Source: Opitutia bacterium (GTDB lineage: Bacteria; Verrucomicrobiota; Verrucomicrobiia; Opitutales; Opitutaceae). From it: 64,000 nt of DNA. Below the pieces are notes generated by a model that saw nothing but the letters and a program-made list of their open reading frames with translations, was not told the origin of the DNA and made no database searches. Positions 37,723-47,754 of this stretch are shown here, in pieces. The position numbers and the translations under genes are program-made. Position 1 is the stretch's first letter. Each line of letters opens with the position of its first letter. The stretch spans positions 372,001-436,000 of the forward strand of contig JACPIT010000009.1 in the NCBI GenBank assembly GCA_016187945.1. Reading direction: 5' to 3'.

Positions 37723-39680
37723 CCGCCACGCCTCCCGTGAACGACTTCCTGCGCGTCGCCTCCGCTGCGCCCGAGCTGCGCGTCGCCGACGTCGAGTTCA
37801 ACGCCTCGCGCATCGTCGCGTGCCTGCACTCCGCCGCGCGTCACGGCGCCAGCGTGATCCTCTTTCCCGAGCTGAGCCTCACCGGCTACACCTGCGGCGA
37901 TCTCTTCTCGCAAGCGCTCCTCCACGAACGCGCGAAGGCGAAAATCCAGGACATCGCCGCCGCCACCCGCGACCTCGGCATCCACGCCGTCGTCGGCCTG
38001 CCCGTCGTGCACAACGGCCGGCTCTACAACTGCGCCGCCGTGCTCGGCGCCGGCCGCGTGCTCGGTTTCGTCCCGAAAGTCTACCTGCCCACCACCGCCG
38101 AATACTACGAAGAGCGCTGGTTCACCTCCGCCGCCGGGATGGGCCCGGCCGAGGTCGCGCTCGGCAGCGAACGCGTCCCGCTCGCCAGCCAGCTCTTGTT
38201 CGAGGATGTCGCGGCCGGTTGCACGTTCGGCGTTGAAATCTGCGAGGATCTCTGGGCCGTGCACCCGCCGAGCGGCGACCTCGCCCTCGCCGGCGCCAAC
38301 CTCATCCTCAATCCGTCCGCGAGCAACGAGCTGCTCGGCAAGGCCGACTACCGCCGCGATCTCGTGCGGCAGCAATCCGCGCGCTGCATGGTCGCCTACG
38401 CCTACGCCGGCGCCGGCCCGGGCGAGTCGTCCACCGACGTCGTGTTCTCCGGCCATTGCCTGATCGCGGAGAACGGCTCGACGATCGTCGAGTCCGCGCG
38501 CTTCAAATTCGACTCGCAGATCGTCTACGCCGACATCGACACCGGCCGCCTCCTGCACGAACGGCTCTGCAACAGCTCGTTCTCCGCCGCGAGCGCAACC
38601 GTCGCGTTCCGTCGCGTGCCCGTGACACTCTCCGCCCGCGCATCGAAGCAGGCGCCGCTCGGCACGCTGCGCCCGAATCCGCCCTACCCGTTCGTCCCGC
38701 GCGACCCCGCCGTGCGCGCCGCGACCTGCCACGAGATTTTCGCCATCCAGTCCACCGGTCTCGCCAAACGCCTCAAGCACACCGGCGTGAAAAACATCGT
38801 GCTCGGCATCTCCGGCGGCCTCGACTCCACCCTCGCGCTGCTCGTCGCGGTGCGCGCATTCGACCTGCTCGGGCTCGATCGCAAAGGCATCCTTGCGCCC
38901 ACGCTGCCCGGCTTCGGCACGACGCAGCGCACGCGCTCCAACGCCGAGAAACTCGTCGAACTGCTCGGCGCGACGCTGCGCGTGATCCCGATCGACGCGT
39001 CCGTGCGCCAGCACTTCGCCGACATCGGCCACGACCCGAAGGTGCACAACATCACCTTCGAGAACGCGCAGGCGCGCGAGCGCACTCAGATCCTCATGGA
39101 CCTCGCCAACATGGTCGGCGGCTTCGTCGTCGGCACCGGCGATTTGTCCGAGTCGGCCCTCGGCTGGTGCACGTTCAACGGCGACCACATGTCGATGTAT
39201 CACGTGAACAGCGGCGTGCCGAAGACGCTCGTGCGCTACCTCGTCGACTGGTGCGCCGACTCCGAGTTTTCCGGCGAGACCGCGAAAGTGCTCCACGACA
39301 TCGCCGCCACGCCGATCAGCCCCGAACTGCTGCCGGTCAACGAAGCCGGCGCGCAACACCAGCAGACCGAAGACGTCGTCGGTCCCTACGTGCTGCACGA
39401 CTATTTCCTCTACCACGTCGTTCGCCACGGCTGCCGCCCCGCGAAGGCGCTCTATCTCGCCGAGCTGGCTTTCGCGGGACAATTCGACCGCGCGACGATT
39501 CTGCGCTGGCTCGAGGTGTTCGTGCAGCGGTTCTTTGCGCAGCAATTCAAGCGCTCCGCCATGCCCGACGGCCCGAAAGTCGGCTCCGTCGCCCTCTCTC
39601 CCCGCGGCGACTGGCGCATGCCGAGCGACGCTTCGGCCGCCGAATGGCGGGTCGAGCTCGCTCGCTTGTCGAGAGGTTGA
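37719..39680 (+). CDS. nadE: glutamine-dependent NAD(+) synthetase
   Basis: NadE makes NAD from deamido-NAD, ATP and glutamine, the last step of NAD synthesis. The 653-residue product joins a nitrilase-type glutaminase domain, with Glu51 (FPELSLTGY), Lys120 (VPKVYLP) and nucleophile Cys175 (GVEICEDLW), to an ATP-pyrophosphatase domain with [13 protein letters not shown]. This is the long glutamine-using form found in Mycobacterium tuberculosis. The start at 37719 overlaps the methyltransferase stop by ATGA; so an essential cofactor gene is co-transcribed with glycan genes. The two processes have no obvious link, and NAD demand by the nearby sugar dehydrogenase is only a guess. Confidence 0.95.
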   Translation: MTATPPVNDFLRVASAAPELRVADVEFNASRIVACLHSAARHGASVILFPELSLTGYTCGDLFSQALLHERAKAKIQDIAAATRDLGIHAVVGLPVVHNGRLYNCAAVLGAGRVLGFVPKVYLPTTAEYYEERWFTSAAGMGPAEVALGSERVPLASQLLFEDVAAGCTFGVEICEDLWAVHPPSGDLALAGANLILNPSASNELLGKADYRRDLVRQQSARCMVAYAYAGAGPGESSTDVVFSGHCLIAENGSTIVESARFKFDSQIVYADIDTGRLLHERLCNSSFSAASATVAFRRVPVTLSARASKQAPLGTLRPNPPYPFVPRDPAVRAATCHEIFAIQSTGLAKRLKHTGVKNIVLGISGGLDSTLALLVAVRAFDLLGLDRKGILAPTLPGFGTTQRTRSNAEKLVELLGATLRVIPIDASVRQHFADIGHDPKVHNITFENAQARERTQILMDLANMVGGFVVGTGDLSESALGWCTFNGDHMSMYHVNSGVPKTLVRYLVDWCADSEFSGETAKVLHDIAATPISPELLPVNEAGAQHQQTEDVVGPYVLHDYFLYHVVRHGCRPAKALYLAELAFAGQFDRATILRWLEVFVQRFFAQQFKRSAMPDGPKVGSVALSPRGDWRMPSDASAAEWRVELARLSRG

Positions 39681-39760
39681 CCAGGCCGGCATTTCGATTC
39701 CCTCATCCCTTTTCTCACCGCAATGAAACTCACTGGGCCAAATCACCTGAACGATCCGAC

Positions 39761-40570
39761 ATGCTGCAAATTCCGCATGACGGCGACTTGGCCAACTTCT
39801 GGCTTCGCCAACATCTCGAAACCTCCATCCCCGAGCTGACGCGCGCCGACTTGAGCGACGAAGCCCGCGTGACCGCGTTGCGCCGCTGGCTCTACCGCTT
39901 CATCTGCGCCGCCGACGAGGAGACGGTTCTCCATCGCAAGGGCTACCAACACTACGAGCTGTCGCCCGCCGCCCTACTCTGGTGCTCGTTGACCCACTCC
40001 GCCGGGTGCTTCTGCGACAGCGCCGCCGAGCTCGCGCGCCGCGTCTACGAACTCTTCGGCTACCGCGCCTGCGTCTACGACATGGGCGACGCGAAATCCG
40101 GCGCCACTCACGCGACAACGCTGGTCGAGATCGTCCACGCCGGCACACCGCGCGTCACCGTGCAGGACATCTATTTCGGCTTCACGCTGCGCTACGCGGA
40201 CGACTCGCTCGTCGATTTCAGCGACCTCCAAGCCCGGCTCGGCGCGGCATCGACGGCCGGCATCGGCATCGACTCCGCACACGATCTGAAATGGATCCTC
40301 TACGGCCCGACGAAAAGCGTGTCCGGCATCATGCAGCACTACGGGTTTCGCTATCGCAAAGTGATCCAGAAACCGCGCCTCCAAGCGGTGCTCGGCCAGT
40401 GGCACATGGAAGGTTTCCTGCGCGGCGAGCCGCACTACGGCGCGTTCGTCCGTCAGCACCACGGCGACGAGAACCCGCTCTGGCTGTTCCGGTGGCCGGT
40501 CTTCATCACCCAAAACGACCTCGGGCGCGAACTGGGCTCCCATCTTCCCATCCGGCGGGCGGTCGCGTGA
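39761..40570 (+). CDS. transglutaminase-like protein
   Basis: A 269-residue soluble protein. SAGCFCDSAAELARRVYELF followed by GYRACVYDMG and THATTLVEI has the Cys-(about 50)-His spacing and helix-strand order of transglutaminase-like/papain-fold domains, in which Cys is the nucleophile and His its partner. The third residue is not certain. No signal peptide is present. The frame is open upstream inside nadE, but the first ATG outside it is 39761. It lies 80 bases after nadE and 98 bases before the epimerase. It may act on a peptide or glycan-linked amide; that is inference. Confidence 0.6.
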   Translation: MLQIPHDGDLANFWLRQHLETSIPELTRADLSDEARVTALRRWLYRFICAADEETVLHRKGYQHYELSPAALLWCSLTHSAGCFCDSAAELARRVYELFGYRACVYDMGDAKSGATHATTLVEIVHAGTPRVTVQDIYFGFTLRYADDSLVDFSDLQARLGAASTAGIGIDSAHDLKWILYGPTKSVSGIMQHYGFRYRKVIQKPRLQAVLGQWHMEGFLRGEPHYGAFVRQHHGDENPLWLFRWPVFITQNDLGRELGSHLPIRRAVA

Positions 40571-40668
40571 ATCGACGTGGACCACCCGATCAGGCGAATC
40601 CCCTAAAAGGTAAAGGAGCCATTGACTTCGGATGGCGCGTTTGCCGTCCTCCAGTTTCCATTTCTCCT

Positions 40669-41676
40669 ATGAAGGACAAGCTCATCGTCGTCTGTGGTGC
40701 GGGCGGTTTCATTGGCGGACATCTCGTCGCCGACCTGCTGCGGCAAGGTCACACGCGCATTCGCGCCGTGGACATCAAGCCGCTCCAGCGCTGGTATCAA
40801 CGCTTCGAAGGCGTCGAGAACATCTCCGCCGATCTCCAGGAACTCGACGCCTGCCGCCGTGCGACGCGCGACGCGTTTTGGGTCTACAACCTCGCCGCCG
40901 ACATGGGCGGCATGGGCTTCATCGAGAAAAACAAAGCGCTGTGCATGATGACCGTCCTCATCAACACGCACCTGCTCAAGGCCGCACGCGAAGCCGGCGT
41001 GCAGCGCCTTTTCTACGCTTCTTCCGCCTGCGTCTACGCGCACGACAAGCAGACCGACCCGAACGTCACCGGCCTGAAGGAAGCCGACGCCTACCCCGCG
41101 ATGCCCGAGGACGGCTACGGCTGGGAAAAACTTTTCTCCGAGCGCATGTGCCGTCACTACACGGAGGACTTCGGCCTCGTGACCCGCGTCGCCCGCTACC
41201 ACAACGTCTACGGTCCGCACGGCACCTACGACGGCGGCCGCGAAAAGGCGCCCGCCGCAATCTGCCGCAAAGTCATCGCCGCGCAGATGAGCGGCCGGCA
41301 CGAGATCGAGATCTGGGGCAGCGGCGAGCAGACGCGCAGCTTCATGTTTATCGACGACTGCCTCCGCGGCACGCAGGCGATCATGCGCAGCGAGACGATC
41401 ACCTTCCCGATCAACCTCGGCTCCGAGGAAAAAGTCTCGATCAACCAGCTCGTCGACCTCGTCGAAGACATCGCCGGCGTGAAGCTGCAGCGGAACTACA
41501 ACCTCTCCGCGCCGAAAGGCGTGAACGGCCGCAACTCCGAGAACACGCTCATCCGTCAGATGCTCGGCTGGGAACCGTCCATCCCGCTCCGCACCGGCAT
41601 GGAGAAGACCTACGCCTGGATCCACGACCAGATGAAGTCCGGCGCGTCGAAAGACGCCGTCGTGAACTTGAGTTAA
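40669..41676 (+). CDS. GDP-mannose 3,5-epimerase-like NAD-dependent epimerase
   Basis: A 335-residue extended short-chain dehydrogenase. Besides the Rossmann GAGGFIG at 10-16 it follows plant GDP-mannose 3,5-epimerase over nearly its whole length: ASSACVYAHDKQ, LKEADAYPAMPEDGYGWEK, YGPHGTYDGGREKAPAA, SGEQTRSFMFIDDC and GRNSENTLIRQMLGW. The catalytic Cys121, Tyr150 and Lys154 and the later Lys in GGREKAPAA are kept. The plant enzyme makes GDP-L-galactose and GDP-L-gulose. A role in making an L-sugar for the surface glycan is likely. The start is the first ATG after the gap; the frame is open from 39982. Confidence 0.88.
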   Translation: MKDKLIVVCGAGGFIGGHLVADLLRQGHTRIRAVDIKPLQRWYQRFEGVENISADLQELDACRRATRDAFWVYNLAADMGGMGFIEKNKALCMMTVLINTHLLKAAREAGVQRLFYASSACVYAHDKQTDPNVTGLKEADAYPAMPEDGYGWEKLFSERMCRHYTEDFGLVTRVARYHNVYGPHGTYDGGREKAPAAICRKVIAAQMSGRHEIEIWGSGEQTRSFMFIDDCLRGTQAIMRSETITFPINLGSEEKVSINQLVDLVEDIAGVKLQRNYNLSAPKGVNGRNSENTLIRQMLGWEPSIPLRTGMEKTYAWIHDQMKSGASKDAVVNLS

Positions 41677-41768
41677 CTCCAGGACAGCCTCTCGCGGAAA
41701 TGTCCCGAGAGGCACTGCGGTCACAAACTGCGATTGCCTGTCGCATCAGAGCACCGAACACTCCTCCT

Positions 41769-42557
41769 CTCATGACCAGCCCAGATGCCTCCCTCGACGC
41801 CGTGCGCGACTACTGGAACCGTCGCCCCTGCAATCTCCGCCACGGCACCGCACCCGTCGGCACGCGTGAATATTTCGACCAGGTCGAGGCACGCAAATAC
41901 ATGGTCGAACCGCACATTCCCGGGTTCTCGGAATTTGAAAAATGGCGGGGCAAAAAGGTTCTCGAAATCGGCTGTGGCCTCGGCACCGCCGCGGTCTCGT
42001 TCGCCCGAGCGGGCGCAAACTACACGGCCATCGAACTCTCCAGCGAATCCCTTAAGCTCGCACAACAACGCTTCGCCATGCTCGGTCTGGCCGGGAATTT
42101 CTACGCCGGCAATGCCGAGGAGCTCTCCCGTGTGGTGCCGGTGGAGCGCTACGACCTCGTCTACTCCTTCGGGGTGATCCATCACGCGCCCCAACCGCAG
42201 AAAATCGTCGCGGAGGTGAAAAAATATCTCGGCCCGGCGTCCGAGTTCCGACTGATGCTTTACGCGAGGAACTCGTGGAAAAACATCCTGATCGAAGCCG
42301 GATTCGATCAACCCGAAGCGCAGTCCGGCTGTCCGATTGCGTTCACTTACACCCACGACGAGGTGCGGGCGCTCCTGAGCGACTACGAGATCCTCGAATT
42401 GCGCCAGGATCACATCTTCCCTTACGTCGTCGAAAAATACGTGCGCTACGAATACGAATATCAACCTTGGTTCAAAGCAATGCCGCCGGAAATGTTCCGC
42501 GCCCTCGAAAAATCGCTCGGCTGGCACACGCTGATCACCGCCCGCCTGCCACGCTGA
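41769..42557 (+). CDS. SAM-dependent methyltransferase
   Basis: A 262-residue class I methyltransferase. Motif I is KKVLEIGCGLGTAAVSFA, motif II YTAIELSSESLKLAQQRF, and motif IV YDLVYSFGVIHHAPQP. It resembles UbiE/COQ5-type small-molecule or sugar methyltransferases. A separate promoter is possible, since 92 bases separate it from the epimerase stop. The target is not known. The start ATG at 41769 follows the usual pattern of MTSPDAS ahead of the first helix. Confidence 0.83.
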   Translation, partial: LMTSPDASLDAVRDYWNRRPCNLRHGTAPVGTREYFDQVEARKYMVEPHIPGFSEFEKWRGKKVLEIGCGLGTAAVSFARAGANYTAIELSSESLKLAQQRFAMLGLAGNFYAGNAEELSRVVPVERYDLVYSFGVIHHAPQPQKIVAEVKKYLGPASEFRLMLYARNSWKNILIEAGFDQPEAQSGCPIAFTYTHDEVRALLSDYEILELRQDHIFPYVVEKYVRYEYEYQPWFKAMPPEMFRALEKSLGWHTLITARLPR

Positions 42558-42953
42558 TTCGGAGCAGGCCGCTTCCCATCGTCGTCAGGCCGCCGCTTCA
42601 CACTGTTCGACGGGGTGACGGGACTCACGAACAGCGGGCGCAAAACCATTCCGCGACATTCGTCGGGTCGTGACCTCCGCCGCGGGAGGTTTTGGCCCGC
42701 GGGACGGCGACCGATCTGCGATTGGCGTAGCTGTCGATCGACGACGCGCGGCGAAGACATCGCCTCTTTGCGCGAGATGCTCGGTATCGAACTGCGCACG
42801 CCCGCCGGCATCCCGCGATCTTATGGATTCTCGTCCCCCGAAAACCCGGTGTTGCCACGCACTACCCCGCCGTTTTCGATCACGTGCTCAGACCGTTTCG
42901 TCGGGCGCCTCCGCACCTCGGCGCATCGTCCGCGACCACTTGCTTTTCCTTCC
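42558..42953. other. 396-base intergenic region without a recognised gene
   Basis: The frame of the downstream dehydrogenase stays open from 42615, but the residues before its ATG at 42954 are Arg/Pro-rich and show no family resemblance, so I treat them as non-coding. I see no terminator or strong promoter. The GC-rich stretch at 42690-42740 could fold, but no clear stem was found. Confidence 0.4.
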
Positions 42954-44315
42954 ATGATTCAAAACGTCTCAATCATCGGGCTCGGCAAACTCGGTGCCAG
43001 CATGCTCGCCGGGATGGCCTCGCGCGGCCTCAACGTCATCGGGGTCGACGTCAACCAACACGCCGTCGATGCGGTGAACGCCGGTCGCGAACCCGTGCAG
43101 GAAACCCAGCTCGGCGAATTCATCGCCCGGCATAAGGAACGCATCCGGGCCACTCTGAGCACCGAGGAGGCCGTGCTCGGCAGCGACATCAGCTTCGTGA
43201 TCGTGCCGACGCCGAGCGACGAGCGCGGCGCGTTCTCGCTCCAATACGCGCGCTACGCATTCAAATCCCTCGGACAGGCGCTTCGGAAAAAGAACGCCTA
43301 CCATGTCATCGTATTGACCAGCACCGTGCTGCCCGGCGCCACCCGCCACGGTTTGCTCCCAATCCTTGAACAGGAGTCCGGGAAAAAATGCGGCCTCGAT
43401 TTCGGCCTGTGCTACAATCCCGAATTCATCGCACTCGGCTCCGTCATCCGCGACTTTCTTAATCCCGACTTCTACCTCCTCGGCCAGTTCGACCAACGCT
43501 CCGGCGACGCGCTTGAGCAAATCCACCACCGAGTCTCGCAGAACAACGCGCCGGTGAGACGCATGACGCTCGAGAACGCCGAGATCGCCAAAATCGCCGT
43601 GAACAGCTTCGTCACGATGAAGATCTCCTTTGCGAACATGCTCGCGGAGTTCTGCGAAAAAATCCCCGGCGGCAACGTCGACGTCGTCAGCGACGCCCTC
43701 GGCATGGACAAGCGCATCGGCCGCAAATACCTCACCGGTGGCTTCGGTTTTGGCGGCCCCTGTTTCCCGCGCGACAACGTGGCGATGAACTTCATGGGGG
43801 GGCAGCTCGGTGTCGACAGCCGGCTGCTCGCCTGTAACGACGACTACAACCGCGGTCTTTCTCGTCGTTACGTAGAGAAACTCCAGCCGCACTTCCCGAA
43901 AGGCGCCAACGTCGCCGTGCTCGGCCTCGCCTACAAACCCCTCTCTCACGTCATCGAGGAATCCCCCGGCGTCTACCTTTGCCGCGCGCTCTCTGAAGCC
44001 GGTTATCGTGTCGTCGGCCACGACGCCCTTGCCGCGCCCTACGCCGAGACCGCGCTGAAGATGCACGCCCTCGTCACCAGTTCGCTCGACGAAGCATTGA
44101 AGGACGCCGACGTCGTCCTCATCACCACGACCGACAAACCCTATCTCACGCTCACCGCCGACCATCTGCTCCGCGGACGCGGGCAGATCACCGTGGTCGA
44201 TTTCTGGCGCGCCCTCACGGACCTCGCGCGTGACCCGCGCATTCGCTACATCCCGATCGGCCTCGCCACCGCAACGCAGGCAGACGAAAAATTAAAGAAT
44301 CTCTGGCAGGGCTGA
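42954..44315 (+). CDS. nucleotide-sugar dehydrogenase (UDP-glucose/GDP-mannose dehydrogenase family)
   Basis: A 453-residue enzyme that oxidises a nucleotide-sugar C6 alcohol to the carboxylate in two NAD-dependent steps. It opens with MIQNVSIIGLGKLGASMLAG (dinucleotide-binding GLGKLG), has CYNPEFIALGSVIRDF, the catalytic Cys270 in GGFGFGGPCFPRD, and the C-terminal domain AVLGLAYKPLSHVIEESPG. The substrate (UDP-glucose, GDP-mannose or UDP-HexNAc) cannot be read from this. A deleted remnant of a second copy lies at 58672. It would supply uronic acids for the polysaccharide. Confidence 0.9.
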   Translation: MIQNVSIIGLGKLGASMLAGMASRGLNVIGVDVNQHAVDAVNAGREPVQETQLGEFIARHKERIRATLSTEEAVLGSDISFVIVPTPSDERGAFSLQYARYAFKSLGQALRKKNAYHVIVLTSTVLPGATRHGLLPILEQESGKKCGLDFGLCYNPEFIALGSVIRDFLNPDFYLLGQFDQRSGDALEQIHHRVSQNNAPVRRMTLENAEIAKIAVNSFVTMKISFANMLAEFCEKIPGGNVDVVSDALGMDKRIGRKYLTGGFGFGGPCFPRDNVAMNFMGGQLGVDSRLLACNDDYNRGLSRRYVEKLQPHFPKGANVAVLGLAYKPLSHVIEESPGVYLCRALSEAGYRVVGHDALAAPYAETALKMHALVTSSLDEALKDADVVLITTTDKPYLTLTADHLLRGRGQITVVDFWRALTDLARDPRIRYIPIGLATATQADEKLKNLWQG

Positions 44316-44328
44316 ACAAACGCCCTCG

Positions 44329-46047
44329 ATGAAATCGTCTCCTTCCGCCCCCCGGCACCTGGACTACACCGTCGCCGCTCTCCTTGCGGCATTGGTCGTG
44401 ACAATGTGGGCGCCCTTCGGGCCCGGTCGCGGCATGCCGTATGAGACGACGTTTGCGCAGTGGAGCGAAACGCAATCGTTCTGGAGCGGCTTCCTGTTTG
44501 TGGGCGACCCGTTGCGCCCGCACACCAATACTTTTTACCATTTCTCCTATGTGCTCTCGCAAGCGCTGGGAATACCCGGAAGTTTCGCCACCTTTGAATG
44601 GGTCTACGCGCTGCTGTGGTGGGGAAGAGGGTTTCTCGTTTATTTGATCCTGGTCGAGTTCCTGCCCGGTCACCGGCTCGTGTGCGCCGCAGCGGGAGCG
44701 TTGGTGGTCAGTCACGCAGCGGATGGCTCGCTGCAGTGGGTCGGTCAGATGAACCAATGCGGCGTGATGGTCTGGATGCTGTTGGCCTTCTACACGGGAC
44801 TGCTCTTTCTGCGGGTCGCAAACCGGTTCGCCGCATCGCTGCTCTTCCTTGGCATCATCTTTTTCCTTCACATGGCGCTGTGGAGCTACGAAGCAGAACT
44901 TCCCATCCTGATGGTGCTGCCGCTCGCGCTTTTCATTCTGCGCGACCGCGGGCTCGCCCGTCGGATCGCGTTCGCCGCCGGATGGTATTTGGTCGCGGCC
45001 GTTTACATCGGGCAAACGGCGTTCCGCTATCTCGGCCAAACCGACGCGGCCTATCAGCAAAGTGTGTTGCGCAGCGGCGGCATCAAACTCGCCACTCTCC
45101 TGAGCGACTGGCATTTCAACATCTGGGAAGGTGTCCGGTTCTGGAGTTGGACCGCGACGACGCCGCGCCCGGAACAGATCGCCGCCCACTTACCTGTGCT
45201 ATGGACGGTTGGGCAAATCGTCACTCTCGGAATCCTCGGCGCGGTTCTGTGGCTCGGCTGGATGTGGTGGGCCCGGAGCCGCACTTCGGTGCCGGCCGCG
45301 CGTTCAACGTTCCTCGCGTTGTTCGGCATCGGACTGACGGTCTATTGTCTCAGCTTTCCGGTGTTTCTCCTCCTTGGATCCGCGCGCGGGTTGTGGCGCA
45401 CGCAATTGATGTCCGGGCTCGGCTACGGCGTGGCCTTGGCGGCGCTGGGTGCTTTTCTCGTGTCGTGGATCGGAAACCCACGCCTCCGCCTCGCGGTGTT
45501 TGCGCTGCTGTGCGCCGTGCCGCTGGGCTACGGTGTCCGCGCAGCCGTCAACCGCGGCGGTTTTCACTACGGTATCTGGGAGCGGCACCGCTTTGCGGTG
45601 GCACAGGTGCTCGCAATCGCACCCGCGGTCGAGCCGGGAGCGGTCGTTTTCCTCACAAACGTGCCGAGTCAACCGTCCCCCTTTGGCGACAACATGTGGT
45701 ATCTCGTCGCCTTGCAGCTCGCGTATCCCCGCTGCTACATCGCCGGCGCGTATCTCCACCCTGATGGTTCGCGTCCACCGGGCTACAACCTCAAGCTCGA
45801 GGGCCGCGAATGGGTTTGGAGCGGCACCGGCTGGCCGCCGGCAGAGCCGCGACGCTTCCCTTTTGAGAAAACGATCGCGATTCAGTTCAGCCCCGACGGC
45901 AAACCCACGCTGCTCGACCAGCTCCCCGCTGCGCTGGAGATCCCACCCGAATTGAACGCGTCCTATGCCCCCCGCACCGTGATCCATTCCCGCCCCGGGT
46001 TCGACTACGGGCTGCGTCGCTACCTGCGGGGCGAACACCTTCGTTGA
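44329..46047 (+). CDS. polytopic membrane protein, unknown function
   Basis: A 572-residue protein with about ten membrane segments in residues 12-400, for example YTVAALLAALVVTMWAPF, VWMLLAFYTGLLFLRVA and FLALFGIGLTVYCLSFPVFL, followed by a soluble C-terminal portion of about 170 residues. The layout resembles GT-C type glycosyltransferases or exporter accessory proteins, but I find no reliable family motif. It starts 13 bases after the dehydrogenase stop and touches the glycosyltransferase-methyltransferase gene, so it belongs to the same cluster. Confidence 0.7.
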   Translation: MKSSPSAPRHLDYTVAALLAALVVTMWAPFGPGRGMPYETTFAQWSETQSFWSGFLFVGDPLRPHTNTFYHFSYVLSQALGIPGSFATFEWVYALLWWGRGFLVYLILVEFLPGHRLVCAAAGALVVSHAADGSLQWVGQMNQCGVMVWMLLAFYTGLLFLRVANRFAASLLFLGIIFFLHMALWSYEAELPILMVLPLALFILRDRGLARRIAFAAGWYLVAAVYIGQTAFRYLGQTDAAYQQSVLRSGGIKLATLLSDWHFNIWEGVRFWSWTATTPRPEQIAAHLPVLWTVGQIVTLGILGAVLWLGWMWWARSRTSVPAARSTFLALFGIGLTVYCLSFPVFLLLGSARGLWRTQLMSGLGYGVALAALGAFLVSWIGNPRLRLAVFALLCAVPLGYGVRAAVNRGGFHYGIWERHRFAVAQVLAIAPAVEPGAVVFLTNVPSQPSPFGDNMWYLVALQLAYPRCYIAGAYLHPDGSRPPGYNLKLEGREWVWSGTGWPPAEPRRFPFEKTIAIQFSPDGKPTLLDQLPAALEIPPELNASYAPRTVIHSRPGFDYGLRRYLRGEHLR

Positions 46048-46052
46048 CCGCC

Positions 46053-47585
46053 ATGTCCGCTCCCTCCACATCGTCGAAACGGCGAATCCTCATCTTCGTT
46101 GTTGCCTACCACGCGGAGACGACGCTCCTCCGCGTGCTGCAGCGGATACCCTCCGCGTTGGCGACTCAATACCATTTGGAAGTCCTCGTTATCGACGACG
46201 GATCGACAGATCGAACTTTTGACGTCGGCGAAACGGCGCGCCGGACCGCAGAATTACCGTTCAGGCTCACCGTCCTCGCCAACCCCGTCAACCAAGGTTA
46301 CGGCGGCAACCAAAAGCTCGGTTATCGCTACGCCATCGAGCAAGGATTCGATATCGTGGCCCTCGTCCACGGCGACGGCCAATATGCGCCGGAAGTGTTG
46401 CCCGAACTGATCGCCCCGCTCGACGCCGGTGAAGCCGACGCGGTGTTCGGCTCCCGCATGATGCAGCCTTTCGCGGCCCTGAAGGGTGGAATGCCGCTCT
46501 ACAAATACATCGGGAATAAAATCCTCTCGTGGTATGAGAATCGCGTGCTCGGGACCCGCCTCACCGAGTTCCATTCCGGCTATCGCCTCTATTCCGTCGC
46601 CGCCCTCCGGCGCGTGCCATTCGAACTGAACACGAATGTCTTTCACTTCGACACCGAGATCATCGTGCAATTTCTCTTCGCGGGACTTCGTATCCGCGAG
46701 ATTCCGATCCCGACCTATTACGGCGACGAAATCTGCCGCGTAAACGGGATGAAATACGCGTGGGACTGCGTGCGCGCAGTCACCGCGGCCCGGCTGCAAA
46801 AATACCACCTCGTTTACCGCCGCAATTTCGACGTCCGTTCCACCGCGAACCGGGCTAACGCTCACTACGCCGCCAAGCTCGATCAAGACAGCTCCCACAC
46901 CCGCGCGCTCGCACTCGTGCCGGAGAATGCCACCGTCGTCGATCTCGGCTGCGGGCCGGGCGTGCTCGCCGAATCGATCCTCGCCAAGCGCTGCCGCTAC
47001 GTCGGCGTCGACTGCCATCCGCCCGCCCTGGAGCGAGCCGCCTTTTTCAGCGCCTTCCACATTCAGGATCTCAACCATGGCCTCGGCCCCGCGCATGTGG
47101 GCGACGCCAAAGTCGTCCTGCTGCTGGACGTCATCGAACACCTGCAATCTCCCGAGGCGTTCTGCCGCGAACTCCGCGAAGCGCTGCAATCGAATGCCGA
47201 AGCACGCGTCGTGATCACCACTCCCAACGTCGCCTACATCGTGATCCGTATGATGCTGCTCTTGGGCCAGTTCAACTACGGCCAGCGAGGCATTCTGGAT
47301 CTGACGCACACGCGCCTGTTTACTTTCTCCGCCCTGCGTCGTTTTCTGCAGGAAGGCGGTTTCGTCGTCGAAAGAATCGAAGGCATTCCGCCGCCAATCC
47401 GGATGGCACTGGGCGATTCCGTTTTCGCCCGCTTTGTCTCGAGCCTCCATGGTTTCGCAACGCACTGGTGGCCGAAGGCGTTCGCTTATCAAATCCTCGC
47501 CATCGCGCGTCCCTTGCCCACCGTGCAAACCCTGTTGCGGCGCACCGAGGCGCACAGCGCGGAGCGCCGCAGCGCCGCGATCTGA
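46053..47585 (+). CDS. fused glycosyltransferase family 2 and SAM-dependent methyltransferase
   Basis: A 510-residue two-domain protein. Residues 1-260 are a GT-A fold of family 2, like dolichyl-phosphate mannosyl/glucosyltransferases: HLEVLVIDDGSTDRTFDV, NQGYGGNQKLGYRYAIEQ, HGDGQYAPEVLPEL (the D-x-D region) and FHSGYRLYSVAALRRVPF. Residues 280-490 are a class I methyltransferase: TVVDLGCGPGVLAESILA, VLLLDVIEHLQSPEAFC and VITTPNVAYI. The fusion may glycosylate and methylate the same acceptor. A TTG at 46044 would overlap the previous stop; the ATG at 46053 is the simpler start. Confidence 0.87.
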   Translation: MSAPSTSSKRRILIFVVAYHAETTLLRVLQRIPSALATQYHLEVLVIDDGSTDRTFDVGETARRTAELPFRLTVLANPVNQGYGGNQKLGYRYAIEQGFDIVALVHGDGQYAPEVLPELIAPLDAGEADAVFGSRMMQPFAALKGGMPLYKYIGNKILSWYENRVLGTRLTEFHSGYRLYSVAALRRVPFELNTNVFHFDTEIIVQFLFAGLRIREIPIPTYYGDEICRVNGMKYAWDCVRAVTAARLQKYHLVYRRNFDVRSTANRANAHYAAKLDQDSSHTRALALVPENATVVDLGCGPGVLAESILAKRCRYVGVDCHPPALERAAFFSAFHIQDLNHGLGPAHVGDAKVVLLLDVIEHLQSPEAFCRELREALQSNAEARVVITTPNVAYIVIRMMLLLGQFNYGQRGILDLTHTRLFTFSALRRFLQEGGFVVERIEGIPPPIRMALGDSVFARFVSSLHGFATHWWPKAFAYQILAIARPLPTVQTLLRRTEAHSAERRSAAI

Positions 47586-47754
47586 TCGCGCTCCCGGTCT
47601 GCGAACGCGAGCCTCCGGTCGCACGCGCGGGATTCTTCCGGCAAATTCCCGCCCGCAGCCCCGGGAACCCTGCGGTTCGTTGTGCTGCGGTGGGCTTCGC
47701 CATTGCCGGCACAAGATCGCCCATTCATCTTTTGCGACCTGATGGCACGCGCCA

